Assembly (NCBI GenBank): GCA_040905705.1
Contig: JBBDQZ010000064.1
Coordinates: 1 to 64,000, forward strand
Direction: 5' to 3'
Origin: JBBDQZ01 sp040905705
GTDB lineage: Bacteria > Bacteroidota > Rhodothermia > Balneolales > Natronogracilivirgulaceae
DNA length: 64,000 nt
Position numbers and translations under genes: made by a program. The notes below the pieces were generated by a model, which did no database searches, had not been told where the DNA came from, and saw only the letters and a program-made list of their open reading frames with translations. This document shows, piece after piece, positions 9,565 through 17,936 of this stretch; within the stretch, counting starts at the first letter, position 1, and every line of letters starts with the position of its first letter.

Positions 9565-10044
9565 TCAGACTTCTATTTTGGTTGTAACGTTTTCGATCGG
9601 AATTTCCCTCGTTTCCTTGAACTTGGAGAGGACGATATTGGTACGGGTCTTTTTGACACCATCCCAGGATTGAATTCGCGACAGCAGTTTTTCCAGTGAA
9701 ACGGTATTTTTGGTAGCGATTTTCAACATGTGCGACCCATCACCGGTTATAGAGTGACATTCCTGCACTTCGGACTCCTGTACGGCTTTTTCAACAAAAG
9801 AAGCATAGAAACTGGAGTTATCCACTTCCACAAAAATAAATGCAATGATGTCGTAATTGAATTTTTGCGCATTTAAAACGGCGTGATAACCTTCAATTAG
9901 ATTTTTCTCTTCCAGCTTGCGCATGCGCTCAGAAACAGAAGGTACAGATAAATTGACGATACCTGCCAGCTTGTTGCGTTGCGCCCGTCCGTTTTTTTGT
10001 AAATGATTTAATATGGTGATATCGATATCGTCCAGGTAATGCAT
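9565..10044 (-). CDS. Lrp/AsnC family transcriptional regulator
   Basis: Lrp/AsnC proteins are amino-acid-responsive DNA-binding regulators forming dimers to hexadecamers. This 159-residue protein has the N-terminal helix-turn-helix (LDDIDITILNHLQKNGR, then LSVPSVSERMRKLEEKNLI) and the C-terminal RAM effector domain (IIAFIFVEVD, then VQECHSITGDGSHMLKIA). Such genes are usually autoregulated. A palindrome that exactly fills the spacer of its own putative promoter (10094-10122) agrees with that. It leads a two-gene operon with the downstream membrane protein and is divergent from an acyl-CoA dehydrogenase, a common layout for a local regulator. Confidence 0.95.
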   Translation of the reverse strand: MHYLDDIDITILNHLQKNGRAQRNKLAGIVNLSVPSVSERMRKLEEKNLIEGYHAVLNAQKFNYDIIAFIFVEVDNSSFYASFVEKAVQESEVQECHSITGDGSHMLKIATKNTVSLEKLLSRIQSWDGVKKTRTNIVLSKFKETREIPIENVTTKIEV

Positions 10045-10093
10045 GATAAAATGTCTTTAGTTCTTGTTTTGAATAATGTTTTACTTAGCAGAT

Positions 10094-10122
10094 ATAGTAA
10101 CCTAAATAAATTAGGTAATCAA
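10094..10122 (-). promoter_or_regulatory. Promoter of the Lrp/AsnC gene with embedded operator palindrome
   Basis: Read on the minus strand, TTGATT and TACTAT are separated by 17 bases, and those 17 bases (10100-10116) are an inverted repeat, ACCTAA-N5-TTAGGT. A regulator bound there would block polymerase. The inverted repeat is seen directly; the promoter call is by similarity to -35/-10 hexamers. Confidence 0.5.
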
Positions 10123-10210
10123 TCTTTTTTGTTATTTTTTGAGGATTTAGTTAGTATGAAATTTTATATTGAGGTATTGCTATGTGTAATATTCATTATG
10201 ATTTGCCGTA

Positions 10211-10225
10211 TTACATGCAATGTAA
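10211..10225. promoter_or_regulatory. Inverted repeat upstream of acyl-CoA dehydrogenase
   Basis: TTACAT-GCA-ATGTAA is a perfect 6-3-6 inverted repeat ending 30 bases before the presumed TTG start at 10256. Its position suits an operator or a leader structure. It lies in a strongly A/T-rich 211-base divergent intergenic region. Confidence 0.4.
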
Positions 10226-10255
10226 AATTTAAATAAGAATAAACGCGCCATAAAT

Positions 10256-11782
10256 TTGGAAACGGATTATAATCAAACCGCTATAATTACCCAATATCAA
10301 TCTTTTAAGGAATTTATAGAGGGCTATCGTAAAGAGCTGCATCGTCTCTTTCGTGATCCACGTAACCATAAAATGGTTAGTTTACAACGTGGATTACCAC
10401 CGATGGTGATGAGGGATATCATGAAATGTAACCCTCTCTCGGTGTTTATTTTAAAAGAAAATGGAGGTTTTGGAGGGAATGTCAAGCAATGTCTGAGAAT
10501 GCTCGAGACATCTTCCTACGAATCCTTGCCGCTCTCGCTTATGATGGGTATCAATGGAGCCCTGTTCATTCAGCCTGTAACACGATATGCCGATCCATAC
10601 GTTGCCAATAATATCTTGAAACGTTTTTCGGAAGAGCAAACTATGGGTGGACTCATGATCACTGAGCCTGATTTTGGATCCGATGCGCTACATATGCAGA
10701 CAAATTACCGGGAAGTGGAAGAAGGATATCAAATCCAGGGCGTAAAACATTGGGCCGGCCTGACCGGATGGGCGGATTATTGGCTCCTGGCCGCCCGAAA
10801 ACAGAAAGAAGATGGTACACTGGCCAGGGATATCGATTTCTTTATTCATGATACCCGTAACCCGGGTGTTGAAGTCGAGGAGTATTTTGACAATCTCGGC
10901 CTTTATATGTTACCCTACGGTCGTAACCGTATTAATACCCGTGTTCCGGAGCGCCACAGGCTTATACCACCATCGACAGGTATTAAACTCTTGTTGGATA
11001 TGTTACACAGGAGCAGATTACAGTTTCCGGGAATGGCCATGGGTTTTCTGCGACGAATTGTGGATGACTCACTGGAACATGTCAAATCACGAAATGTTGG
11101 CAACCAAAGTTTGTTCCAATACGATCAGGTCAAAGAACGATTAGCCAGAATACAATCCTGGTTTACCTCTTGTTCTGCCATGTGTGCATACACCAGTGCA
11201 AATGCACCGATTACAAAGGATCTCTCTATGGAGGATATTCCTGCCAATTCGATTAAATCCGTTATCACCGATATGATGCAGGATGCTTCTCAATCATTTT
11301 TGCAATTGGTGGGTGCCAAAGGATACACACTGGATCACATGGCGGGCCGGGGTACGGTCGACAGCCGGCCGTTTCAGATATTTGAAGGTTCCAATGATAT
11401 CTTGTATCAGCAAATCGCAGAATCGGTGCTTAAAAAAATGAGAAAAGCAAAGATATCCTCACTCTATCTTTATCTTAAAGATTATGAGTTGACCAGCAAA
11501 GCTTCCGAATATCTTAAGAAATATACCGACTTTTCGATCAACGCTAATCTGAGTCAACGAAAGCAGGTTAAACTGGGGCAGGTTCTCGGATATACTGTTT
11601 CCATGAATATGGTGATACAGCTTGGTGAGCGGGGATTTCAAAGTGATCTGATTCGCAATGCAATTGATGTTTTGCGGGCAGAAATTCGAAAACATCTCAT
11701 TGCTGTTCAAGATATATATACTACTGAACCGGCAGAATCTATCGAAGATGATGGACAATGGTACGGTTTTGTGAATAAGTAA
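10256..11782 (+). CDS. Acyl-CoA dehydrogenase family protein
   Basis: FAD-dependent acyl-CoA dehydrogenases oxidise acyl-CoA to enoyl-CoA in beta-oxidation or amino-acid breakdown. The 508-residue protein has the middle-domain signature (GGLMITEPDFGSDA), a flavin-binding KHWAGLTGWADYW stretch and the C-terminal helical domain with FEGSNDILYQQIAE, where the G-(S/T)-ND-I-(L/Y) motif is clear. A C-terminal extension of about 90 residues lies beyond the usual core. No ATG is near the start of the frame; TTG at 10256 is the most upstream usable codon and has no clear Shine-Dalgarno, so the N-terminus is uncertain. It is divergent from an Lrp/AsnC gene and may be its target. Confidence 0.87.
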   Translation: METDYNQTAIITQYQSFKEFIEGYRKELHRLFRDPRNHKMVSLQRGLPPMVMRDIMKCNPLSVFILKENGGFGGNVKQCLRMLETSSYESLPLSLMMGINGALFIQPVTRYADPYVANNILKRFSEEQTMGGLMITEPDFGSDALHMQTNYREVEEGYQIQGVKHWAGLTGWADYWLLAARKQKEDGTLARDIDFFIHDTRNPGVEVEEYFDNLGLYMLPYGRNRINTRVPERHRLIPPSTGIKLLLDMLHRSRLQFPGMAMGFLRRIVDDSLEHVKSRNVGNQSLFQYDQVKERLARIQSWFTSCSAMCAYTSANAPITKDLSMEDIPANSIKSVITDMMQDASQSFLQLVGAKGYTLDHMAGRGTVDSRPFQIFEGSNDILYQQIAESVLKKMRKAKISSLYLYLKDYELTSKASEYLKKYTDFSINANLSQRKQVKLGQVLGYTVSMNMVIQLGERGFQSDLIRNAIDVLRAEIRKHLIAVQDIYTTEPAESIEDDGQWYGFVNK

Positions 11783-11928
11783 AATCGACACTGTCCTTAT
11801 ACCGGCACTGTATCTTCCAATACGATCAGGCTAACCATTGTGACGCTCACTTGTCAGGCGAAACATACTTCAGGTATATTACAAGAACCTTGAAATTCAG
11901 GTAAGAACCCTGCGGGGGGATGTGGTTG

Positions 11929-12399
11929 CTACACCTGCGGTGTATAGGAAATAGCAACCGTTTCGTGTGTAATATAAGCCCCGTTTTTGAGCATCTTGTG
12001 TACCGGACATTTGCCTGCGGTTTCGTTCAGTTTATCCACTTGTTCCGATGAAAGATCTCCATGCACTTCAATGCGGGCATGAATAAAACGAACTTTGCCT
12101 TTGTCGACCATTCCGGAGAGTTCCCCATACCGGCTATCATCTTCCCGGAGTGGTTTTTTCTCCGCATCAACCCGGACATCTATTCGTTTCAAAGGTATTT
12201 TTCTGGTGTCAGCATAAATTCTTAATGTCATGCAGATACAACCAGCCAGCGCTGCATAAACAGACTGAACCGGTGTAGGCCCTTGATTATTTCCACCCAG
12301 AGATACCGGCTCATCGAATAATTGCATATGATCATCGATCAAAACAGAGGTTAAATATTTGGGTTCGGATTTTAAGCTAGCATTTATCATTGATTTCAA
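11929..12399 (-). CDS. OsmC/Ohr family protein
   Basis: OsmC-family proteins reduce organic peroxides using two cysteines. This 156-residue protein has the first cysteine in LAGCICMTLRIYAD (about residue 54) and the second in GKCPVHKMLKN (about residue 129), with GPTPVQSVYAALAGC before them. It is probably a cytoplasmic single-domain member closer to the YhfA branch than to Ohr. It is divergent from the sirtuin gene, with 85 A/T-rich bases between them. Confidence 0.9.
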   Translation of the reverse strand: MKSMINASLKSEPKYLTSVLIDDHMQLFDEPVSLGGNNQGPTPVQSVYAALAGCICMTLRIYADTRKIPLKRIDVRVDAEKKPLREDDSRYGELSGMVDKGKVRFIHARIEVHGDLSSEQVDKLNETAGKCPVHKMLKNGAYITHETVAISYTPQV

Positions 12400-12484
12400 T
12401 TCCTGGCAGTAATAGTTTCTCGAATAATATGAATGGATACTGAAATATTAATTTATATATATACACATAAATATATGTAATTGT

Positions 12485-13198
12485 ATGAATAAAAAAAAAT
12501 TGATTGTACTTACGGGTTCCGGTATGAGTGCAGAAAGCGGACTGTCAACGTTTCGTGGGTCCGGTGGCCTTTGGGAAGGCGCAGACGTGATGGATGTGGC
12601 TTCTTTGGATGGGTGGAATCGGGATCCCGAAAAGGTGCTGGAATTTTACAATTTGCGCAGGCGTCAGTTGCGAAATGCACGTCCCAATGAAGGGCACAAA
12701 GCACTGGTGGATCTGGAGAAGAAGTACGATGTTACCGTGATTACACAAAATGTGGATAATCTGCACGAAAAAGCGGGATCAGCTAATGTTATACATTTAC
12801 ATGGTGAGTTAACCAAAGCCCGGCCGGTGGATGCTGCGAAACCGGTTGTGGATATTGGATATGCTGAAATTAACATAGGTGATTGTGATGAAAATGGCCG
12901 ACAGCTTCGCCCGGACATCGTATGGTTTGGTGAGTTGGTTCCAATGATGGATGTGGCTGCTCAGTATGTAGCCTCTTGTGAAATTCTTTTGGTCATCGGT
13001 ACCTCACTCGTTGTTTATCCGGCTGCGGGGCTGCTGGACCTGGTGCCGGTGAGTACCCCGGTCTACGTAGTAGATCCAAATCGTCCTGAATACCATTTTT
13101 CAGACAGAGCTACGTTTATTACAGAAAAGTCGTCCGTTGGAACCCCGAAACTGGTTCAAAAACTACTGAAGGACAGTGCTGTCAGCCTTTTTCTATAG
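12485..13198 (+). CDS. cobB: NAD-dependent deacylase, Sir2 family (CobB-like)
   Basis: Sirtuins remove acyl groups from lysines using NAD; bacterial CobB reactivates acetyl-CoA synthetase. The 237-residue protein has the NAD site GSGMSAESGLSTFRG, the Tyr-x-x-Arg pair in FYNLRRRQL that marks class III desuccinylase-type sirtuins, TQNVDNLH, the catalytic His in LHGEL and GTSLVVYPAAG. The four zinc-binding cysteines are absent, as in a known zinc-free subgroup of Bacteroidota sirtuins. An acetyl-CoA synthetase with its acetylatable lysine motif lies at 57.3 kb. Confidence 0.93.
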   Translation: MNKKKLIVLTGSGMSAESGLSTFRGSGGLWEGADVMDVASLDGWNRDPEKVLEFYNLRRRQLRNARPNEGHKALVDLEKKYDVTVITQNVDNLHEKAGSANVIHLHGELTKARPVDAAKPVVDIGYAEINIGDCDENGRQLRPDIVWFGELVPMMDVAAQYVASCEILLVIGTSLVVYPAAGLLDLVPVSTPVYVVDPNRPEYHFSDRATFITEKSSVGTPKLVQKLLKDSAVSLFL

Positions 13199-13345
13199 TT
13201 GTATCGTGTTATCCATTTCATGATAAGGTATATTCTTGAAGGCAATGAAATGATCCGGTGAATCCATGATCAAGAAGTGCCAAACCCATCTTTAAATTTC
13301 AATACACAAGTGCATAATTAAATCCAAGGATACTCTATGTGTCCT

Positions 13346-13480
13346 TATGAATCAGCAAATTTTAAACACATGAAATATCCATGACAGAGCATAAGCTCTG
13401 ACACACAGACGTATGATTAAAATCTGTCATGGTATTACATCTGACTATATAAATCTGAAAATTTTAAACAGATGAAACAG
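13346..13480. repeat. Nested inverted and direct repeats before the SGNH-like gene
   Basis: Three structures overlap. A perfect 10-bp inverted repeat, CCATGACAGA (13379-13388) with TCTGTCATGG (13423-13432), brackets 34 bases. Inside its left arm starts a hairpin CAGAGC-ATAA-GCTCTG (13385-13400). An imperfect direct repeat with core ATTTTAAACA(C/G)ATGAAA occurs near 13359 and again near 13459, where the second copy contains the start codon of the next gene. This suggests a duplicated start region or a regulated leader. It is not a known element to me. Confidence 0.5.
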
Positions 13481-14344
13481 GAAGAAAAGGAAGCTTTGCT
13501 GGAATACCTGGTGCAATTTTCCAATATTGAAAAACGGTTTCCGCTTTTTCAGGGAACCAGGGATCCGGAAGCTGTGGCCGATTTTATCGGGATTGATGCC
13601 GATCATTTCAATAGTATTCGCGAACAATTCGACACACTATCCCGGCAGGCTGCCGAAGAGATACTCAAGGATGCAATGATTCTTGAACAGATAGAAAAGC
13701 TTCCGTTCAAAGCGGACGATACCATTGCGGTAGTCGGTGATTCCATTACGGATGATCGCCAGGGCTGGTTTCGGATATTCAGCAATGTGCTGGATCTGGC
13801 TACGCCCAGGGCTTCCTTTCGTTATATAGATGCAAGCTTGTCAGATGCCTTGACAGCAACGGCATTACGGCGATTGGAACGCGATGTTCTGACACATCAT
13901 CCCGACTGGGTCTTTGTTGCATTAGGGAGTCAGGATGCCGTCCGGTTACATATAACAACGGGACGCACGTTGGTATCCATTGCGGAATTTTGGGAAAACA
14001 TGAATGCCATTGAATCAGCCGTTTTGATGAACTGTCCAAATCCACCCGTCTGGATCACTCCCCCGCCGGTTATTCCGGATTTAATGCAACAAATGCCGTT
14101 GTATGAAGGAGTTGCTCATGAAGAGGATCTGAAAGAGTTCCGTGAAGTCATATCCGGGAAATCGGGATATGTGGTTGATCCTGCCGGAAAACGGATGGGG
14201 GATCCACCACAGGCATGGAATTATCTGAATGACGGGTTTCATCCTTCGCTTGCAGGAAACATTGAAACCGTAAAAAGCATAATAAGCACCTGTTCGCTGC
14301 CACAAAAAGATCATGAACAAGAGGATGGGTCGGGAAATGAATGA
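13472..14344 (+). CDS. SGNH/GDSL-hydrolase-like protein
   Basis: This 290-residue protein has about 85 helical N-terminal residues and then an SGNH-hydrolase-like domain. Block I is VVGDSITDD (nucleophile Ser near residue 91), block III is FVALGSQDAVR where the usual Asn of GxND is Gln-Asp, and block V is DGFHPS with the Asp and His of the catalytic triad. The domain matches acyl-esterases acting on lipids or glycans, but the substrate is unknown. No signal peptide is visible, so it is probably cytoplasmic. The start codon lies in the second copy of the direct repeat described above. Confidence 0.8.
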   Translation: MKQEEKEALLEYLVQFSNIEKRFPLFQGTRDPEAVADFIGIDADHFNSIREQFDTLSRQAAEEILKDAMILEQIEKLPFKADDTIAVVGDSITDDRQGWFRIFSNVLDLATPRASFRYIDASLSDALTATALRRLERDVLTHHPDWVFVALGSQDAVRLHITTGRTLVSIAEFWENMNAIESAVLMNCPNPPVWITPPPVIPDLMQQMPLYEGVAHEEDLKEFREVISGKSGYVVDPAGKRMGDPPQAWNYLNDGFHPSLAGNIETVKSIISTCSLPQKDHEQEDGSGNE

Positions 14345-14385
14345 GGGTCTGCAAACAGGGTTGAAAGAGCTTCTGTCAGCTTTGG

Positions 14386-15147
14386 CTATAGCGCTATATT
14401 TATATGTGTGAATTCAATCCCGAATTGGGTTCGGTTAGTGAGGGCGCCATACTCGGACAAGCCAGTTGTATTGAAAAGCAATGGATTGAGAAATCCAATG
14501 GCATAACGGTTATCATCTCCGCGTACATGCAACAGTCCGCCGGTATGTGATGCCGTACTCAAATGTCTTCCTGCATTGTGGGAATACTCATCATAAAAAC
14601 TGTCATACTCACCCGGTGCACTGATCACAAAGGCATCAAGCAACCCAAATGCAAAACCTGCCCATGCTCCGGATCCACTGCCATATTGTATACCTTTCAA
14701 TATATTCGCATTGGTCATCAGGCTGACAGCCACTCCAACAATAGCTCCGGTTGCCGACCCGTAAAAAGTATCAAGTAAAATGATGGTACCGGTGGAATTA
14801 GCTGTATTAATCAATCCATTCACATAAAAGTCGGATCCGGTCATCTTTGACAGGTCATAAAACCCGGTTCCCAGTCCCATAATGGTACCAATACCTAATC
14901 CGAAACGTAGCGGATAATAATCGTCACTTTGGTTTTGCAATGCCATGGTAGCGCCTCCTAAAGCCGAACCGGTCAAAGCCCCGGTAAACGTATTCACCGT
15001 TACGATCCGAAACGACTGGGCTTCTGTCGTTTGTAGCGTTACTGCAACAGTCAGAAAAGTCATCAACAGGATCACCGGCAGTCTGGAACAGAAATGCATA
15101 ATATCAAGATTTGGTTTTAGGATATCGTTGCCGGAAGATACATGCAA
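14386..15147 (-). CDS. Hypothetical exported glycine-zipper protein
   Basis: I do not recognise this protein (253 residues from the first ATG). A second ATG at 15099 begins a clean signal peptide (MHFCSRLPVILLMTFLTVAV, cleavage near TEAQ), so the mature protein is exported. It contains several small-residue helices such as TGALTGSALGGATMAL and GSATGAIVGVAVSLM, like glycine-zipper or outer-membrane-associated proteins. The start is ambiguous: 15147 is only 17 bases after the SDR stop, while 15099 fits the signal peptide better. It follows the SDR gene in the same operon and converges on the SGNH-like gene. Confidence 0.65.
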   Translation of the reverse strand: MHVSSGNDILKPNLDIMHFCSRLPVILLMTFLTVAVTLQTTEAQSFRIVTVNTFTGALTGSALGGATMALQNQSDDYYPLRFGLGIGTIMGLGTGFYDLSKMTGSDFYVNGLINTANSTGTIILLDTFYGSATGAIVGVAVSLMTNANILKGIQYGSGSGAWAGFAFGLLDAFVISAPGEYDSFYDEYSHNAGRHLSTASHTGGLLHVRGDDNRYAIGFLNPLLFNTTGLSEYGALTNRTQFGIEFTHINIAL

Positions 15148-15164
15148 ATAACCATCTTCTGCAA

Positions 15165-15860
15165 TCAGGGATTACCCAAGGCTACCGGCAGTACCTGTCC
15201 ATTCATGAATTTGTGTCCCTTCAGGACAAAATCTCCTATATATTCCGCTATATCATTTGCTGACAATGGAGCTTTTACACCCGGGTGTGCCGTACTGAAC
15301 ATCTCGGTTTGAACGGCACCGAGACATAAACAGTTGACACTGATGCCCTGTTCTTTTAGTTCAACAGCCATGCATTCGGTCCAGATACTCAGGGCTCCTT
15401 TGCTTGTACTGTACGCGGCCAGTCCGGGGAACTTGGAACTTCCCTGATACCCACCCATGCTTCCGATCGTAACGGCATGTGAACCTTTTCCCATAAACGG
15501 CAAGGCTACCCGCATGAGCCGGACCGCGGACATCACATTGGTACTCCACATGGTGTTCCAGTCGTCATCAGTTAATTCAAAATGCGGTTTATTTACCAGT
15601 TGTCCGGCATTGTGAACAATGGCAGAAATTTCAAGATTGTTGTCACGGATATAATCAACCAGTTGTTGTATGGATGAGTAATTTGACAGGTCACAAGGTA
15701 CTATTTCGATACGCCTGGGATGATGTTTTTGCAGTTTCTCAAGATTTTCCCTGCTGCGGGCTGTGGCAAGGACACGATACTTGAGCCCGGCAAGATAACG
15801 TGCCGTAGCAAATCCGATGCCGCGGCTGGCACCGGTGACGATTATCGTTTTTTTCGGCAT
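15165..15860 (-). CDS. Short-chain dehydrogenase/reductase
   Basis: Classical SDR enzymes are NAD(P)-dependent oxidoreductases. The 231-residue protein has TGASRGIG near residue 9, the HNAG motif, the active-site Ser in TIGSMGG and the YSTSK catalytic Tyr/Lys pair. ATARSREN after strand 2 suggests NADP preference because of its arginines. The substrate cannot be assigned. It starts 26 bases after the M23 lipoprotein gene ends and is probably co-transcribed with it and with the hypothetical exported protein. Confidence 0.92.
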   Translation of the reverse strand: MPKKTIIVTGASRGIGFATARYLAGLKYRVLATARSRENLEKLQKHHPRRIEIVPCDLSNYSSIQQLVDYIRDNNLEISAIVHNAGQLVNKPHFELTDDDWNTMWSTNVMSAVRLMRVALPFMGKGSHAVTIGSMGGYQGSSKFPGLAAYSTSKGALSIWTECMAVELKEQGISVNCLCLGAVQTEMFSTAHPGVKAPLSANDIAEYIGDFVLKGHKFMNGQVLPVALGNP

Positions 15861-15886
15861 GTGGGAAGATTTTTTAGGATTAATTT

Positions 15887-17215
15887 TTATCGGATGTTAT
15901 TCATTAAAATTCCGGAATATCCGAGGTCCAGCGCGAAGATGACAGGTTGGTTTATGACCGAATCGGGGTTAATTTCAAGCTGATTCAACAGGTTTATTCT
16001 TCTGTTCAGATAGGCTACGCGATGTTCGTGTTTAATCGGATCAGCCGGCGGAAGATCAATACTTCTTGGATCAACGGGACGGTCATGTTCCCAGAATCTA
16101 AAACATAAATGCGAACCGGTGGCCAGGCCGGAGGCACCCACATATCCGATGATCTGTCCTTGTTCAACTTTTGTGCCGGTTTGTATTCCCCGGGCAAATC
16201 TTGACATATGAAGGTATCCGGTTTCATAAACGCTGTTGTGGCGAATCCGAATATAATTACCGTTGTTCCGGTCGTATCGGGACAACGTGATTTCACCGTC
16301 TCCAACGGCCCGGATGGGAGTTCCTGAAGGAGCGGCATAATCGGTTCCATGGTGTGGCATATTACGTTTTAGAACGGGGTGATATCTGCGGTGGGTAAAT
16401 CGGGAACTGATTCGACTGTAATCGAGAGGAGCGGCCAGGAATTGCCGTCTCAGAGAGTTTCCTTCCTCATCAAAATATTCATCCATTTCATTTTGTTGAA
16501 AGTGAAAGGCGTAGAAATCTCTGCCTCTATGATTGAATACAGCGGCTTTGATACGCCCGATTCCAGCCGCTTCACCATCAACATATCTCTCTTCAAACAA
16601 AACTTTAAAATGATCCCCTGGCCGGATACGGTAAAAATCGATCTGCCATGCAAATACTTCAGCCAGACGGTGAGTCAGTTGATGGTCGATACCGGCCTGA
16701 CTCATGGTTTCGTATACCGATCCATGGATTTCTTCACTGATGAGCCGCGTTTTGATCTCGACCGGTTTGGATTGACGAGTGACAAATATGGAATCGTTCA
16801 GGGAAAATTTTACATAATCGGTTTGATTCTCCTCATATACTACATATGTGATATTTTGGGGGTTTCCGGTAGTGTCGACGGTGGAATAAAGGTGGAGGGG
16901 GCGGCCTGCTTGCATTCTGCGCACATTAAAAATTTCTGTGGACGCATTGCTCAATTCGTAGATTTGCCGGGAATTGAGGCCCCGGCCTCGCAAAATGGAG
17001 GATAGCGACTCATGACGCCGGATGTAGTGTGTCTGCACATGCAGTGATTCATCGATGCCGAAAGCATCAAGTATCGGTGCCGGGTCTTGATCGAATATCT
17101 CAGGTTGTACATCCGAAATATGAATAGTGGCGGAAGAATCGGATGGAGCTGTCCTGAAATCACAGGAAGATAACCCAAAAGAACCCAGGATCAGGATAGT
17201 AAGTACGCGATACAT
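15887..17215 (-). CDS. M23 family peptidoglycan endopeptidase-like lipoprotein
   Basis: The ATG at 17215 starts a lipoprotein signal (LGSFGLSSC) that fits better than an ATG 22 codons upstream. A degenerate LysM/OapA-like region (ESLSSILRGRGLNSRQIYEL, about residues 60-110) precedes a C-terminal M23 LytM domain: HHGTDYAAPSGTPI supplies the first metal His and Asp, then YLHM and SHLCFRFW. In the last motif the usual HxH is H-L-C, a variant found in many Bacteroidota homologues. It probably trims peptidoglycan from the periplasm or acts as a non-catalytic regulator of amidases. Confidence 0.9.
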   Translation of the reverse strand: MYRVLTILILGSFGLSSCDFRTAPSDSSATIHISDVQPEIFDQDPAPILDAFGIDESLHVQTHYIRRHESLSSILRGRGLNSRQIYELSNASTEIFNVRRMQAGRPLHLYSTVDTTGNPQNITYVVYEENQTDYVKFSLNDSIFVTRQSKPVEIKTRLISEEIHGSVYETMSQAGIDHQLTHRLAEVFAWQIDFYRIRPGDHFKVLFEERYVDGEAAGIGRIKAAVFNHRGRDFYAFHFQQNEMDEYFDEEGNSLRRQFLAAPLDYSRISSRFTHRRYHPVLKRNMPHHGTDYAAPSGTPIRAVGDGEITLSRYDRNNGNYIRIRHNSVYETGYLHMSRFARGIQTGTKVEQGQIIGYVGASGLATGSHLCFRFWEHDRPVDPRSIDLPPADPIKHEHRVAYLNRRINLLNQLEINPDSVINQPVIFALDLGYSGILMNNIR

Positions 17216-17338
17216 GATTGAATAACCGGAAATATTAAGATTGAAGTGAAAAAAAGATACAATGCATGAAAATGTAATCATACCGTAACAAAAAATACAA
17301 TATTGCTTACTGATTTATATAGCGGCATGACCATTTAA

Positions 17339-17884
17339 TTATTTTTGTGCTTTCCAGGGGATATCTTCAACCTTATTCACGGCATTTTGATACCGGGCCA
17401 TTACAAAAAGCAAATCTGACAGTCGGTTCAGATACACGAGGAGATCTTCGGAAAGCTTTTCATTTTGATGGCAATATACACAAATGCGTTCGGTCCGGCG
17501 ACAGACGGTGCGGGCATGATGCAGGTGTGAGGTAACGTGGGAACCGCCTGGAAGTATAAATGTTTTCAAAGGGATGAGAGACTGTTCCAACAGGTCGATG
17601 TCATCCTCCAGGGGCCGTATATGCTGCTGGCCAATGCGTTCGATTCGTACATTTTTTTCATGTGGTGTGGCAAGATCGCTTCCAAGAATAAAAAGTTCGT
17701 TTTGTATCCTTTCAAGTATGGTGTCAATTTTGGGATCGGATCCGCATGCACGCACTATTCCAAGTACGGAATTCAGTTCATCCACAGTCCCGTAAGCATC
17801 GATACGGTAATGATACTTGGGTACCCTTTGTCCGCCGAAAAGCGAGGTATTACCTTTGTCACCGGATTTGGTATAAATTTTCAT
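17339..17884 (-). CDS. Cob(I)alamin adenosyltransferase, PduO type
   Basis: This enzyme transfers adenosyl from ATP to cob(I)alamin to make coenzyme B12. The 181-residue protein shows the family hallmarks: TKSGDKGNTSLFGG at the N-terminus (ATP binding), a DAYGTVDELNS stretch, ARTVCRRTERICV and the closing YLNRLSDLLFVMAR. The length is typical. It is divergent from the DUF971 gene. No cobalamin-dependent enzyme is in the window. Confidence 0.95.
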   Translation of the reverse strand: MKIYTKSGDKGNTSLFGGQRVPKYHYRIDAYGTVDELNSVLGIVRACGSDPKIDTILERIQNELFILGSDLATPHEKNVRIERIGQQHIRPLEDDIDLLEQSLIPLKTFILPGGSHVTSHLHHARTVCRRTERICVYCHQNEKLSEDLLVYLNRLSDLLFVMARYQNAVNKVEDIPWKAQK

Positions 17885-17936
17885 AACAGGAAAGGGTTAG
17901 GTGGTAATTAATTCTTATCGTAGTATATTTGGCAAT

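Noticed and set aside
14387..14398. Palindrome TATAGCGCTATA at the convergent junction
   Set aside because: It has no following T-tract and overlaps a stop codon, so it is not a convincing terminator.
16000..16400. Loss of the HxH motif in the M23 lipoprotein read as inactivation
   Set aside because: The HLCFRFW form is common among Bacteroidota M23 proteins, so it is not evidence of a broken gene.
17901..17936. GTG start 12 codons upstream of the DUF971 gene
   Set aside because: The ATG at 17937 fits the family N-terminus better and the upstream residues are not conserved in style.
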